Notes under the pieces: model-generated
Databases searched by the model: none
The model's input: only the letters and a program-made list of their open reading frames with translations
Told to the model about the DNA's origin: nothing
Position numbers and translations under genes: made by a program
Source: an uncultured Bacteroidota bacterium
GTDB taxonomy: Bacteria > Bacteroidota > Bacteroidia > Flavobacteriales > Schleiferiaceae
DNA: 12,375 nucleotides
Assembly (NCBI GenBank): GCA_913056475.1
Contig: CAJXMS010000036.1
Location: 1-12,375 of the forward strand
Direction of reading: 5' to 3'
Part shown: positions 1 to 5,538 of the stretch, piece after piece
How positions within the stretch are numbered: position 1 is the first letter of the stretch
How the letters are laid out: the number at the start of each line of letters is the position of its first letter

Positions 1-22
1 GGGCTACCGGATTTTTCGACAT
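1..22 (-). CDS. rpoB: RNA polymerase beta subunit, first seven codons (partial)
   Basis: An ATG at 22-20 opens a frame reading MSKNPVA up to the window edge. It lies 112 bases after rplL, where rpoB follows in nearly all bacteria with this gene order. The only nearby upstream ATG (33-31) runs into a stop within ten codons. The identification rests on gene order and position, because seven residues carry no domain signal. If correct, this is the start of the catalytic beta subunit of RNA polymerase, with rpoC expected further on. Confidence 0.55.
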
Positions 23-53
23 GGGAAAAGCATTATTAAAATAAACACAAAAG

Positions 54-101
54 GGTTTAGGTCAGATACCGCCGCCAAAAGCGGGGTAAAAGACCTAAAC
101 C
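54..101 (-). promoter_or_regulatory. Long hairpin between rplL and rpoB, attenuator or processing site candidate
   Basis: The outer arms (54-63 and 92-101) are a perfect 10-bp inverted repeat, GGTTTAGGTC/GACCTAAACC. Inside them, after a symmetric 3x3 internal loop, a second stem pairs 67-70 with 85-88 and 72-75 with 81-84, with one bulged base and a UUUUG loop on the minus strand. In the direction of transcription the hairpin is followed by a T-rich but interrupted tail (53-36). It could be a partial terminator that lowers rpoBC expression relative to rplL, or an RNase III site. E. coli has both kinds of element in this spacer, but the sequence here is not recognisably homologous. Confidence 0.6.
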
Positions 102-134
102 ACCAATAATTAGCCACAAAGGCTGGCGAGGATG

Positions 135-515
135 TTACTTAACTTCAACCTCGGCTCCGGCCTCTTCGAGTTGGCTTTTGAGGGAATCGGCTTCATCCTT
201 GGCCACGCCTTCCTTGATGGGCTTGGGCGCCTCATCAACCAGGGCTTTGGCCTCTTTCAGTCCGAGACCGGCGAGTTCTTTCACCAGTTTTACTACGGCG
301 AGCTTGGAGCTACCTCCGCTTTTGAGAATAACGTCAAATTCGGTTTGCTCTTCGGCAGCTTCTTCGCCGCCGCCTCCGCCGGCGGGACCTGCCACTACAG
401 CCGCGGCCGCAGCGGGTTCAATGCCGTGCTCGTCTTTGAGGTAATCAGCCAGTTCATTCACCTCTTTTACGGTGAGATTTACGAGCTGATCGCCTAGTTC
501 TTTGATATCTGCCAT
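135..515 (-). CDS. rplL: 50S ribosomal protein bL12 (L7/L12)
   Basis: This is the ribosomal stalk protein that recruits and stimulates translational GTPases such as EF-Tu and EF-G. It is 126 residues long, normal for the family. An N-terminal dimerisation and L10-binding region (about 1-33) is followed by a flexible Ala/Gly-rich hinge (about 34-57, with AAAAAVVAG and GPAGGGGG) and the globular C-terminal domain (about 58-126, containing KLAVVKLVKELAGLGLKEAK). It is the last gene before rpoB in the run secE-nusG-rplKAJL. The start has no Shine-Dalgarno sequence. A small AT-rich inverted repeat (522-527/532-537) ends six bases before the ATG and might affect initiation. Identification is secure. 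Confidence 0.98.
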   Translation of the reverse strand: MADIKELGDQLVNLTVKEVNELADYLKDEHGIEPAAAAAVVAGPAGGGGGEEAAEEQTEFDVILKSGGSSKLAVVKLVKELAGLGLKEAKALVDEAPKPIKEGVAKDEADSLKSQLEEAGAEVEVK

Positions 516-521
516 GGGGGG

Positions 522-537
522 TAAACTTTAGAGTTTA
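522..537 (-). other. AT-rich hairpin just upstream of the rplL start
   Basis: TAAACT (522-527) and AGTTTA (532-537) form a perfect 6-bp stem with a 4-base loop, ending six bases before the rplL ATG in the 67-base rplJ-rplL spacer. It is weak because it is nearly all A/T. Since L12 is needed in several copies per ribosome while L10 is needed in one, an element here could tune rplL translation, but that is inference. Confidence 0.3.
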
Positions 538-582
538 GGATTTAAAAATACACTTGATTTATGGAAGCTGAGTGCGTACAAA

Positions 583-1110
583 TTAAGCGGCGCGTTCTTC
601 CAGCGCCTTGATTAAGCCACCAATTTTGTCCTTTCCGCTGCCTTGCAGACCAGAAATAACGTTTTTGGCGGGAGATTGGAGAAGAGCGATCACATCGGCA
701 ATAAGCTCTTCCTTGCTCTTGAGGGAGGCCAGGTTTTCCAGCTGGTCATCGCCGAGGTAGATGGCTTCTTCTACGTAGGCACCTTTCACCAGCGGCTTTT
801 CCAGTTTCTTTTTGCGGAGTTCTTTGATCACTTTGGCCGGGGCATTACCCTTCTCCGCAATCATCAAAGAGGTGTTGCCAGAAAGGGTATCATAAAGGCC
901 GGAGTATTCCTTACCGCTCTGCTCCATGGCTTTCTTCAAGAGCGTGTTTTTCACGACCTGAAGACGGATGCCATTTTTGAAGCACTGCGCGCGAAGCATA
1001 CCGGTTTGAGCGGCATCAAGCCCAGCTATATCTGCCAGGTATACCACATCTGATTCCTTCAGGCGCTCCGCTAGCTCGTCTATCTGTTGATTTTTTTCTT
1101 CTCGGGTCAT
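583..1110 (-). CDS. rplJ: 50S ribosomal protein uL10
   Basis: uL10 anchors the L7/L12 stalk to 23S rRNA near the GTPase-associated centre. The protein has 175 residues, the usual length. The N-terminal part contains the family-typical stretches VYLADIAGLDAAQTGMLR and LQVVKNTLLKKAM, and the C-terminal helix that binds L12 dimers ends in GGLIKALEERAA. It starts 27 bases after rplA, leaving no room for a separate long L10 leader like that of E. coli, so it is most likely expressed from the upstream operon transcript. No Shine-Dalgarno sequence precedes the ATG. Identification is secure. Confidence 0.97.
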   Translation of the reverse strand: MTREEKNQQIDELAERLKESDVVYLADIAGLDAAQTGMLRAQCFKNGIRLQVVKNTLLKKAMEQSGKEYSGLYDTLSGNTSLMIAEKGNAPAKVIKELRKKKLEKPLVKGAYVEEAIYLGDDQLENLASLKSKEELIADVIALLQSPAKNVISGLQGSGKDKIGGLIKALEERAA

Positions 1111-1137
1111 AACTAAGAGATTTGGGCCGTTATAGCC

Positions 1138-1827
1138 TTAAATGGATTTCGCGTCAATATTTACCGAAGGACTCATCGTGGCACTCATGTAAATACTCTT
1201 CATGTAAGTACCTTTAGCAGCTGTTGGCTTTAAACGCTCAAGGGTGTGCAGGAGTTCCCGGGCATTTTGCGCCAGTTTATCGGCTTCAAAAGAAGCTTTT
1301 CCGATGGCCGCGTGGACTATTCCGTAGCGATCCACTTTAAAGTCAATTTTACCAGCTTTTACTTCGCTTACGGCACTTCCTACATTCATGGTAACCGTAC
1401 CCGTCTTAGGGTTGGGCATTAGGCCTCGAGGACCGAGAATACGGCCAAGCGGCCCGATTTTCCCCATCACGCTAGGCATGGTAACAATCACGTCCACATC
1501 GGTCCATCCTCCTTTTATCTTTTCGATGTAATCGTCCAAACCTACAAAGTCGGCACCTGCCTCTTTGGCTTCATCTTCTTTGTCTGGGGTTACCAGCGCC
1601 AGGACTTTCACATCCTTACCAGTACCGTGGGGGAGCGTTACTACGCCCCGCACCATTTGGTTAGCTTTCCTGGGGTCTACACCCAATTTGACCGCCAGGT
1701 CTACCGTAGCGTCAAATTTGGTATTGGACATATCCTTGACCAGGCCCGCTGCATTCTCTATGGTGTAGCTCTTATTAGGCTCTAATTTTTCGAGGGCCGT
1801 TTTGCGTTTTTTCGTTAATACCGCCAT
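1138..1827 (-). CDS. rplA: 50S ribosomal protein uL1
   Basis: uL1 forms the mobile L1 stalk that helps move deacylated tRNA out of the E site. In many bacteria it also binds its own mRNA and represses the L11-L1 genes. The protein has 229 residues, the standard length. It carries the family signature GRILGPRGLMPNPKTGTVT and the conserved C-terminal region KGTYMKSIYMSATMSPSVNID. It starts 18 bases after rplK with an A-rich leader and no Shine-Dalgarno sequence, so it is probably co-transcribed and perhaps translationally coupled. A structured spacer before rplK (2314-2371) is a candidate target for this protein. Confidence 0.98.
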   Translation of the reverse strand: MAVLTKKRKTALEKLEPNKSYTIENAAGLVKDMSNTKFDATVDLAVKLGVDPRKANQMVRGVVTLPHGTGKDVKVLALVTPDKEDEAKEAGADFVGLDDYIEKIKGGWTDVDVIVTMPSVMGKIGPLGRILGPRGLMPNPKTGTVTMNVGSAVSEVKAGKIDFKVDRYGIVHAAIGKASFEADKLAQNARELLHTLERLKPTAAKGTYMKSIYMSATMSPSVNIDAKSI

Positions 1828-1845
1828 TTGGTTTGTTTTAAACTG

Positions 1846-2283
1846 TTAAAACGGCTTTTTACCCGTTACTGTTATACCCATGCTGCGCGCCGTTCCAGCC
1901 ACCATCTGCATTGCTGACTCTTCTGTAAAAGCATTGAGATCAGCCATTTTATCTTCCGCGATGGCTTTTACCTGGTCCCAGGTGACCTTGCCTACTTTTT
2001 GTAGGTGACTCTGGGGGGAGCCTTTTTTAATTTTAGCTGCTTCCATGAGCTGGATCGCTGCGGGCGGGGTTTTGACGATAAAGTCAAAAGACTTATCACC
2101 ATACACCGTAATGATCACGGGAAGTATTTTGCCCGCTTTATCCTGGGTACGCCCGTTGAATTGCTTGCAGAACTCCATTATATTCACGCCTTTGGCACCG
2201 AGGGCGGGACCTACCGGAGGAGAGGGGTTGGCTGCCCCACCTTTAACCTGGAGTTTGATTACTGCACTTACTTCTTTAGCCAT
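1846..2283 (-). CDS. rplK: 50S ribosomal protein uL11
   Basis: uL11 binds 23S rRNA at the GTPase-associated centre next to uL10. The protein has 145 residues, close to the usual 140-147. The N-terminal domain shows the proline-rich motif PSPPVGPALGAKGVNIMEFCK, and the C-terminal rRNA-binding domain ends in MVAGTARSMGITVTGK, both diagnostic. It is separated from nusG by a 103-base spacer holding a likely structured RNA, unlike the 18-27 base gaps in the rplK-rplA-rplJ run. The start has an AT-rich leader without a Shine-Dalgarno sequence. Identification is secure. Confidence 0.98.
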   Translation of the reverse strand: MAKEVSAVIKLQVKGGAANPSPPVGPALGAKGVNIMEFCKQFNGRTQDKAGKILPVIITVYGDKSFDFIVKTPPAAIQLMEAAKIKKGSPQSHLQKVGKVTWDQVKAIAEDKMADLNAFTEESAMQMVAGTARSMGITVTGKKPF

Positions 2284-2313
2284 TTCTATTAAGGTAAACT
2301 TATGTTACTAATT

Positions 2314-2371
2314 CTCATCGACAAGAGAGGGAAGCACTCTCTTTGCCCCTTTTCACGGGGACCACTATGAG
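2314..2371 (-). promoter_or_regulatory. Three-way-junction leader candidate upstream of rplK
   Basis: The nusG-rplK spacer contains three nested perfect inverted repeats: an outer stem CTCAT (2314-2318)/ATGAG (2367-2371), a hairpin AAGAGAG (2323-2329)/CTCTCTT (2337-2343) and a hairpin CCCC (2346-2349)/GGGG (2357-2360). Together they can fold as a closed three-way junction about 30 bases before the rplK start. Ribosomal protein L1 autoregulates the L11-L1 genes in several bacteria by binding an mRNA structure that mimics its 23S site, so this is a reasonable place for such an element. I do not recognise a specific L1-binding consensus, so the function is inference. Confidence 0.45.
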
Positions 2372-2386
2372 CTCACATCTATATTC

Positions 2387-2935
2387 TTAAGATTCTTTTT
2401 CCACTTGCATGTAGGAAAGCTCTAAAGGGGTTTTCCGGCCAAATATTTTCACCATCACCTCCAGCTTACGCTTTTCCTCGTGTATTTTTTCGATGGTACC
2501 ATTGAAACCGTTAAACGGCCCATCAATTACTTTTACGGTTTCCCCAATAATGAAGGGAATGTTAATTTTCTCCTCTTCCTCGCTAAGCTTATCTACGCGG
2601 CCCAGCATCCTATTCACCTCACTTTCTCGCAGGGGAACCGGGTCTCCACCCTTTACTTCCCCTAAGAAATCGATAACGCCCTGTACACTCTTTACCGTGT
2701 GCGCCACTTCGCCCCCTAAATGGGCCTCCAGCATAATGTATCCCGGGAAAAAGTTGCGCTCTTTGCTCACTTTCTTCCCATTACGAATTTGGTATACCTT
2801 CTCCGTAGGCACCAAAATTTGACCCACATAGTCCTGCAGACCGCGGTATTCAATCTCCTTCTCAATGTAGTCCTTGATCTTGTTTTCTTGGCCGGAAATG
2901 GCCCGAACTACATACCAATGCTTACTGTCGCTCAT
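2387..2935 (-). CDS. nusG: Transcription termination/antitermination factor NusG
   Basis: NusG binds the RNA polymerase clamp, promotes processive elongation, and links polymerase to Rho or to the leading ribosome. The protein has 182 residues, the usual size. The NGN domain spans about 6-110, opening with KHWYVVRAISGQENK and containing NFFPGYIMLE at about 61-70. The KOW domain is near 130-160, with GETVKVIDGPFNGFNGTIEK. It lies 18 bases after secE, the standard secE-nusG pair. The start has no clear Shine-Dalgarno sequence. Identification is secure. Paralogous NusG-like factors in Bacteroidota usually sit in capsule loci, not here. Confidence 0.97.
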   Translation of the reverse strand: MSDSKHWYVVRAISGQENKIKDYIEKEIEYRGLQDYVGQILVPTEKVYQIRNGKKVSKERNFFPGYIMLEAHLGGEVAHTVKSVQGVIDFLGEVKGGDPVPLRESEVNRMLGRVDKLSEEEEKINIPFIIGETVKVIDGPFNGFNGTIEKIHEEKRKLEVMVKIFGRKTPLELSYMQVEKES

Positions 2936-2953
2936 CGAATTACCTTAATCTGG

Positions 2954-3145
2954 CTAAAACAAGTCATAAAAAGCCCCCAGGACAAAACTAATGGCCCGGT
3001 CCATCGCAAAGATGAGCAAGGCAATGATCACTGCCGAAACAGCTACCAAAACAGCTGTCTTTTGCAGCTCTTTCCACGTAGGCCAAGTGGTTTTCTCCAC
3101 GAGCTCGTGATAGGATTCCTGGAAATAGCTTTTTATTTTACTCAT
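2954..3145 (-). CDS. secE: Preprotein translocase subunit SecE
   Basis: SecE is the essential small clamp subunit of the SecYEG channel in the inner membrane. This is the short single-span form of 63 residues. The amphipathic helix carries the conserved ELVEKTTWPTWKELQK segment (about 14-29), followed by one transmembrane helix (about 30-50, TAVLVAVSAVIIALLIF). The gene begins 13 bases after the 3' end of tRNA-Trp and runs into nusG, so it is probably cut from a tRNA-containing precursor transcript. It ends with TAG. Confidence 0.96.
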   Translation of the reverse strand: MSKIKSYFQESYHELVEKTTWPTWKELQKTAVLVAVSAVIIALLIFAMDRAISFVLGAFYDLF

Positions 3146-3158
3146 TTTTGAAGCTTTG

Positions 3159-3231
3159 CACGGGTGGCAAGAATCGAACTCGCGACCTTCGGTTTTGGAG
3201 ACCGCTGCTCTACCAGCTGAGCTACACCCGT
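3159..3231 (-). tRNA. tRNA-Trp (anticodon CCA)
   Basis: The minus strand folds as a 73-base tRNA. The acceptor stem pairs ACGGGTG with CACCCGT, with G as discriminator. The D arm begins TAGCTCAGCTGG, the anticodon loop is CTCCAAA with anticodon CCA, and the T loop is TTCGATT. The 3' CCA is not encoded. It sits between tuf and secE, the usual Bacteroidota position. Confidence 0.96.
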
Positions 3232-3240
3232 ATGGAAAGT

Positions 3241-3289
3241 CGCAAAGGTACCTCAGCTTTCGGAGGCCGAGGCACCTTTGCGGCTTTTT
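3241..3289. terminator. Strong hairpin between tuf and tRNA-Trp, with its T-run on the plus strand
   Basis: CGCAAAGGT (3241-3249) pairs perfectly with ACCTTTGCG (3274-3282). The stem continues inside with CCTC/GAGG (3251-3254/3269-3272) around a TTCGG-containing loop. The run of five Ts (3285-3289) follows the hairpin only when read on the plus strand. On the minus strand, the coding direction here, no U-run follows. Instead the stem can extend by AAAG/CTTT across one mismatch. So it may serve as a processing or transcript-stabilising hairpin between tuf and tRNA-Trp, or as a terminator of antisense transcription. Orientation and function are uncertain. Confidence 0.5.
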
Positions 3290-3307
3290 ATTTCATTTGA
3301 GCTAAAC

Positions 3308-4495
3308 TTACTCAATGATTTCAGTTACCTGACCAGCCCCTACCGTACGGCCTCCTTCACGCATGGCGAAACGAAGACCTTTATTGATAGCTACCGGCGC
3401 AATCAGTTCTACCGTAATGGTGAGGTTATCACCGGGCATTACCATCTCGGTACCTTCCGGCAGGTGAATTTCACCGGTTACGTCTGTGGTACGCAGGTAA
3501 AACTGGGGGCGGTATTTATTGTGGAAGGGCGTGTGGCGGCCTCCTTCTTCTTTTTTAAGTACGTATACCTCCGCCTTAAATTTGGTATGCGGGGTGATAG
3601 ACTTGGGCTTGGCAATAACCATACCCCGGCGGATATCTTTTTTCTCGATACCACGCAGGAGGATGCCGACGTTATCGCCCGCTTCGCCCCGGTCCAGAAT
3701 TTTGCGGAACATTTCCACACCAGTGATAGTGGAAGACATTTTTTCGTCGCCGAAGCCGATAATATCTACCGGGTCACCAGTGTTGGCTACGCCCGTTTCA
3801 ATCCGGCCGGTAGCCACAGTACCGCGACCGGTGATAGAGAAAACATCCTCAATGGGCATCAAGAATTCCTTCTCGTTATCACGCTCGGGCTCTTCGATCC
3901 AGTTATCGCAGGCCTCCATGAGCTCAATTACTTTATCGCTCCACTCTTTGGCGCCTTCCAGCGCACCGAGGGCAGAGCCTTGGATCACCGGCGTATTATC
4001 GCCATCGTATTCGTAAAAGGAGAGCAACTCACGAATTTCCATTTCTACCAATTCGAGCAGCTCCTCGTCGTCTACCAGGTCTACTTTGTTCATGAACACC
4101 ACAATCTTGGGGATCCCTACCTGGCGTCCCAGCAGAATGTGCTCACGCGTTTGAGGCATAGGGCCATCGGTAGAGGCCACTACCAGGATGGCGCCATCCA
4201 TTTGGGCAGCACCCGTTACCATGTTTTTTACGTAGTCCGCGTGGCCGGGGCAATCTACGTGGGCGTAGTGCCGGTTTGCGGTTTCATACTCCACGTGGGC
4301 GGAGTTAATGGTGATGCCCCTTTCTTTTTCTTCGGGAGCGTTATCGATAGAGTCGAATTCACGCTTGTCGCCAAAACCAGCTTCTGCCAATACATTGGTA
4401 ATTGCGGCAGTCAAAGTGGTCTTACCGTGGTCAACGTGTCCGAGCGTACCGATATTCAGGTGCGGTTTGTTCCGAACAAAATTCTCTTTTGCCAT
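3308..4495 (-). CDS. tuf: Translation elongation factor Tu
   Basis: EF-Tu is the GTPase that delivers aminoacyl-tRNA to the ribosomal A site. The protein has 395 residues, the full family length. All G motifs are present: the P-loop GHVDHGKT (about 19-26), RGITI (60-64), DCPGH (81-85), NKVD (136-139) and GSAL (173-176). The beta-barrel domains 2 and 3 follow and end in VGAGQVTEIIE. The gene lies between tRNA-Thr(GGT) and tRNA-Trp, so it is probably expressed as a mixed tRNA-mRNA transcript. The leader is AT-rich without a Shine-Dalgarno sequence, and no promoter motif appears in the 64-base gap to the upstream tRNA. Identification is secure. Confidence 0.99.
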   Translation of the reverse strand: MAKENFVRNKPHLNIGTLGHVDHGKTTLTAAITNVLAEAGFGDKREFDSIDNAPEEKERGITINSAHVEYETANRHYAHVDCPGHADYVKNMVTGAAQMDGAILVVASTDGPMPQTREHILLGRQVGIPKIVVFMNKVDLVDDEELLELVEMEIRELLSFYEYDGDNTPVIQGSALGALEGAKEWSDKVIELMEACDNWIEEPERDNEKEFLMPIEDVFSITGRGTVATGRIETGVANTGDPVDIIGFGDEKMSSTITGVEMFRKILDRGEAGDNVGILLRGIEKKDIRRGMVIAKPKSITPHTKFKAEVYVLKKEEGGRHTPFHNKYRPQFYLRTTDVTGEIHLPEGTEMVMPGDNLTITVELIAPVAINKGLRFAMREGGRTVGAGQVTEIIE

Positions 4496-4534
4496 GGTTA
4501 AAAACTTAAAATTTAATTTCTATTTAAACTAAGC

Positions 4535-4551
4535 AAGACCACCCTGGTCTT
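4535..4551 (-). other. Hairpin between tRNA-Thr(GGT) and tuf
   Basis: AAGACCA (4535-4541) and TGGTCTT (4545-4551) form a perfect 7-bp stem with a CCC loop. It begins nine bases after the tRNA 3' end and lies about 40 bases before the tuf start. The position suggests a tRNA 3'-processing or mRNA 5'-protection element. There is no U-run, so it is not a terminator. Confidence 0.4.
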
Positions 4552-4559
4552 TCACTTAG

Positions 4560-4631
4560 AGCCAATGAGGGGATTTGAACCCCTGACCTCTTCCTTACCA
4601 AGGAAACGCTCTACCCCTGAGCTACATCGGC
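4560..4631 (-). tRNA. tRNA-Thr (anticodon GGT)
   Basis: This is a 72-base cloverleaf. The acceptor stem pairs GCCGATG with CATTGGC (one G-U pair), with T as discriminator. The D arm is TAGCTCAGGGGTAGAGC, the anticodon loop TTGGTAA carries GGT, and the T arm is GGGGTTCAAATCCCC. The 3' CCA is not encoded. It is the last tRNA before tuf in the cluster. Confidence 0.96.
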
Positions 4632-4797
4632 ATTATTTCTAAAAGCGAATGGGGCTCACCGGAAGCCTGGAAGGCCTTCGATCAGTCCCGTTCTATCTGC
4701 TGAGCATCTGCCGGTCAGATGCTCCCGTTTTCAGCCTGCACCGCGGGCATGAGAGCCTTAATGGCAAGGACTCCCTTGAAGACCGAAGCGCATAAAG
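4632..4797 (-). other. Hairpin-rich spacer between tRNA-Thr(GGT) and tRNA-Gly
   Basis: This 166-base spacer is much longer than the other gaps in the tRNA run (31 and 77 bases) and holds no tRNA fold or credible ORF. It contains a perfect 9-bp hairpin, GAGCATCTG/CAGATGCTC (4702-4710/4716-4724, loop CCGGT). That hairpin is flanked by a 7-base direct repeat TCCCGTT (4686-4692 and 4723-4729, the second copy overlapping the stem end). A hairpin CAAGG/CCTTG (4765-4769/4774-4778) and a 10-base palindrome GAAGGCCTTC (4670-4679) are also present. It could be a processed structured RNA or a decayed insertion. No function is recognised. Confidence 0.4.
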
Positions 4798-4871
4798 AGC
4801 GGGAGACGGGATTCGAACCCGCGACCCTCAGCTTGGAAGGCTGATGCTCTAGCCAGCTGAGCTACTCCCGC
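4798..4871 (-). tRNA. tRNA-Gly (anticodon TCC)
   Basis: This is a 74-base cloverleaf. The acceptor stem pairs GCGGGAG with CTCCCGC, with T as discriminator. The D arm is TAGCTCAGCTGGCTAGAGC. The anticodon stem TCAGC/GCTGA encloses CTTCCAA with anticodon TCC. The T arm is CGGGTTCGAATCCCG. The 3' CCA is not encoded. Confidence 0.96.
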
Positions 4872-4902
4872 ATTTACCCGAATTTGATTCGGTTTCTGGC
4901 TG

Positions 4903-4984
4903 TGGGGAGAGCAGGATTCGAACCTACGAAGGCTAAGCCAACAGATTTACAGTCTGTCCTCGTTGACCGCTTGAGTATCTCCCC
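4903..4984 (-). tRNA. tRNA-Tyr (anticodon GTA)
   Basis: This is an 82-base class II tRNA with a long variable arm, as expected for bacterial tRNA-Tyr. The acceptor stem pairs GGGGAGA with TCTCCCC, with A as discriminator. The anticodon stem ACAGA/TCTGT encloses CTGTAAA with anticodon GTA, and the T loop is TTCGAAT. The 3' CCA is not encoded. It lies 31 bases from tRNA-Gly. Confidence 0.96.
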
Positions 4985-5034
4985 GGGTAACAATTTTCAA
5001 ATAACGAAGCCCTTGAATGGCCGGCCCCATCTCA

Positions 5035-5051
5035 TTTGGCCGGAGGCCAAA
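5035..5051 (-). other. Hairpin between tRNA-Thr(TGT) and tRNA-Tyr
   Basis: TTTGGCC (5035-5041) and GGCCAAA (5045-5051) form a perfect 7-bp stem with a 3-base loop in the 77-base spacer. On the minus strand the pyrimidine-rich run comes before, not after, the stem, so it is not a standard terminator. A tRNA-processing role is possible. Confidence 0.35.
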
Positions 5052-5061
5052 AAGAAAAAGG

Positions 5062-5135
5062 AGCCTGTGGAGGGACTCGAACCCCCGGCCAGCTGATTAC
5101 AAATCAGCTGCTCTAGCCAACTGAGCTACACAGGC
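5062..5135 (-). tRNA. tRNA-Thr (anticodon TGT)
   Basis: This is a 74-base cloverleaf. The acceptor stem pairs GCCTGTG with CACAGGC, with T as discriminator. The D arm is TAGCTCAGTTGGCTAGAGC. The anticodon stem GCTGA/TCAGC encloses TTTGTAA with anticodon TGT. The T loop is TTCGAGT. The 3' CCA is not encoded. It is the first gene of the tRNA-tuf transcript and the second tRNA-Thr isoacceptor in the cluster. Confidence 0.96.
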
Positions 5136-5146
5136 CTATAGCTACC

Positions 5147-5181
5147 AAAAAAGGAGCAGCCCGCTTTTTTTAGCGGACTGC
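5147..5181 (-). terminator. Rho-independent terminator after hpf
   Basis: Read on the minus strand, GCAGTCCGCT (5181-5172) pairs with AGCGGGCTGC (5165-5156). This is a 10-bp stem with one G-U pair and an A6 loop. Three bases later comes a T6 run (5152-5147). It lies about 50 bases after the hpf stop and just before tRNA-Thr(TGT). The 5' arm overlaps a promoter candidate for the tRNA operon. Confidence 0.8.
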
Positions 5182-5211
5182 AAATGTAAAAACAAATTAC
5201 ATGGGGGCAAG
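5181..5211 (-). promoter_or_regulatory. Bacteroidota-type promoter for the tRNA-tuf operon
   Basis: On the minus strand TACATTTG (5188-5181) is an exact match to the Bacteroidota -7 consensus TAnnTTTG. A TTG (5210-5208, in the context CTTG) lies 19 bases upstream as a -33 element. Start of transcription would fall near 5175, inside the 5' arm of the hpf terminator, 40 bases before tRNA-Thr(TGT). A further inverted repeat, ATGTAA/TTACAT (5184-5189/5197-5202), overlaps the element. It is predicted from consensus only. Confidence 0.55.
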
Positions 5212-5231
5212 CCCCGCTCTAAAAAATTTGT

Positions 5232-5534
5232 TTACACCGAAGTCAGGTGTTTTTCTTTGTGCTTACGCAGCTGGCGACGAAGGGCTTCCACCGCTTTATC
5301 GGTGGCATGTTCAAAGCTTTTGGCTTGTTTTTTTACCATAAGCTCCTGCCCAGGTAGGTGGGCCTTCACTTCTACCAGTTTATTGTCCTTAGCGGGGGTA
5401 TTGTCCACTTTCAGGTACACTTCGCTCTTAAGGACGCGGTCGTAATAGGTTTCCAGCTTATTGAGTCGATACTGGATGAAGGAGATCAATTTACCATCGG
5501 CGGTAAAATTTACGGCTTGGAAGGTAGCTTTCAT
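5232..5534 (-). CDS. hpf: Ribosome hibernation promoting factor, short form (HPF/RaiA)
   Basis: This is a sigma-54-modulation/HPF family protein that binds the 30S decoding channel and inactivates or stores ribosomes in slow growth. It has 100 residues, so it is the short form without the C-terminal dimerisation domain of long HPF. The beta-alpha-beta-beta-beta-alpha pattern fits: MKATFQAVNFTADGKL at the start, a helix over ISFIQYRLNKLETYY, and a basic C-terminal helix, AVEALRRQLRKHKEKH. The start is four bases after the xerC stop, so the two are almost certainly co-transcribed. A strong terminator follows. It is named raiA in some annotations; I cannot separate the two names from the sequence. 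Confidence 0.9.
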   Translation of the reverse strand: MKATFQAVNFTADGKLISFIQYRLNKLETYYDRVLKSEVYLKVDNTPAKDNKLVEVKAHLPGQELMVKKQAKSFEHATDKAVEALRRQLRKHKEKHLTSV

Positions 5535-5538
5535 AGGC

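Noticed and set aside
132..497. 121-residue plus-strand open frame opposite rplL
   Set aside because: Shadow of the Ala/Gly/Glu-rich rplL sequence; no independent start signal or motif.
3278..4501. 407-residue plus-strand open frame antisense to tuf
   Set aside because: It mirrors a highly conserved, codon-biased gene; the protein has no recognisable motif, and EF-Tu on the other strand is certain.
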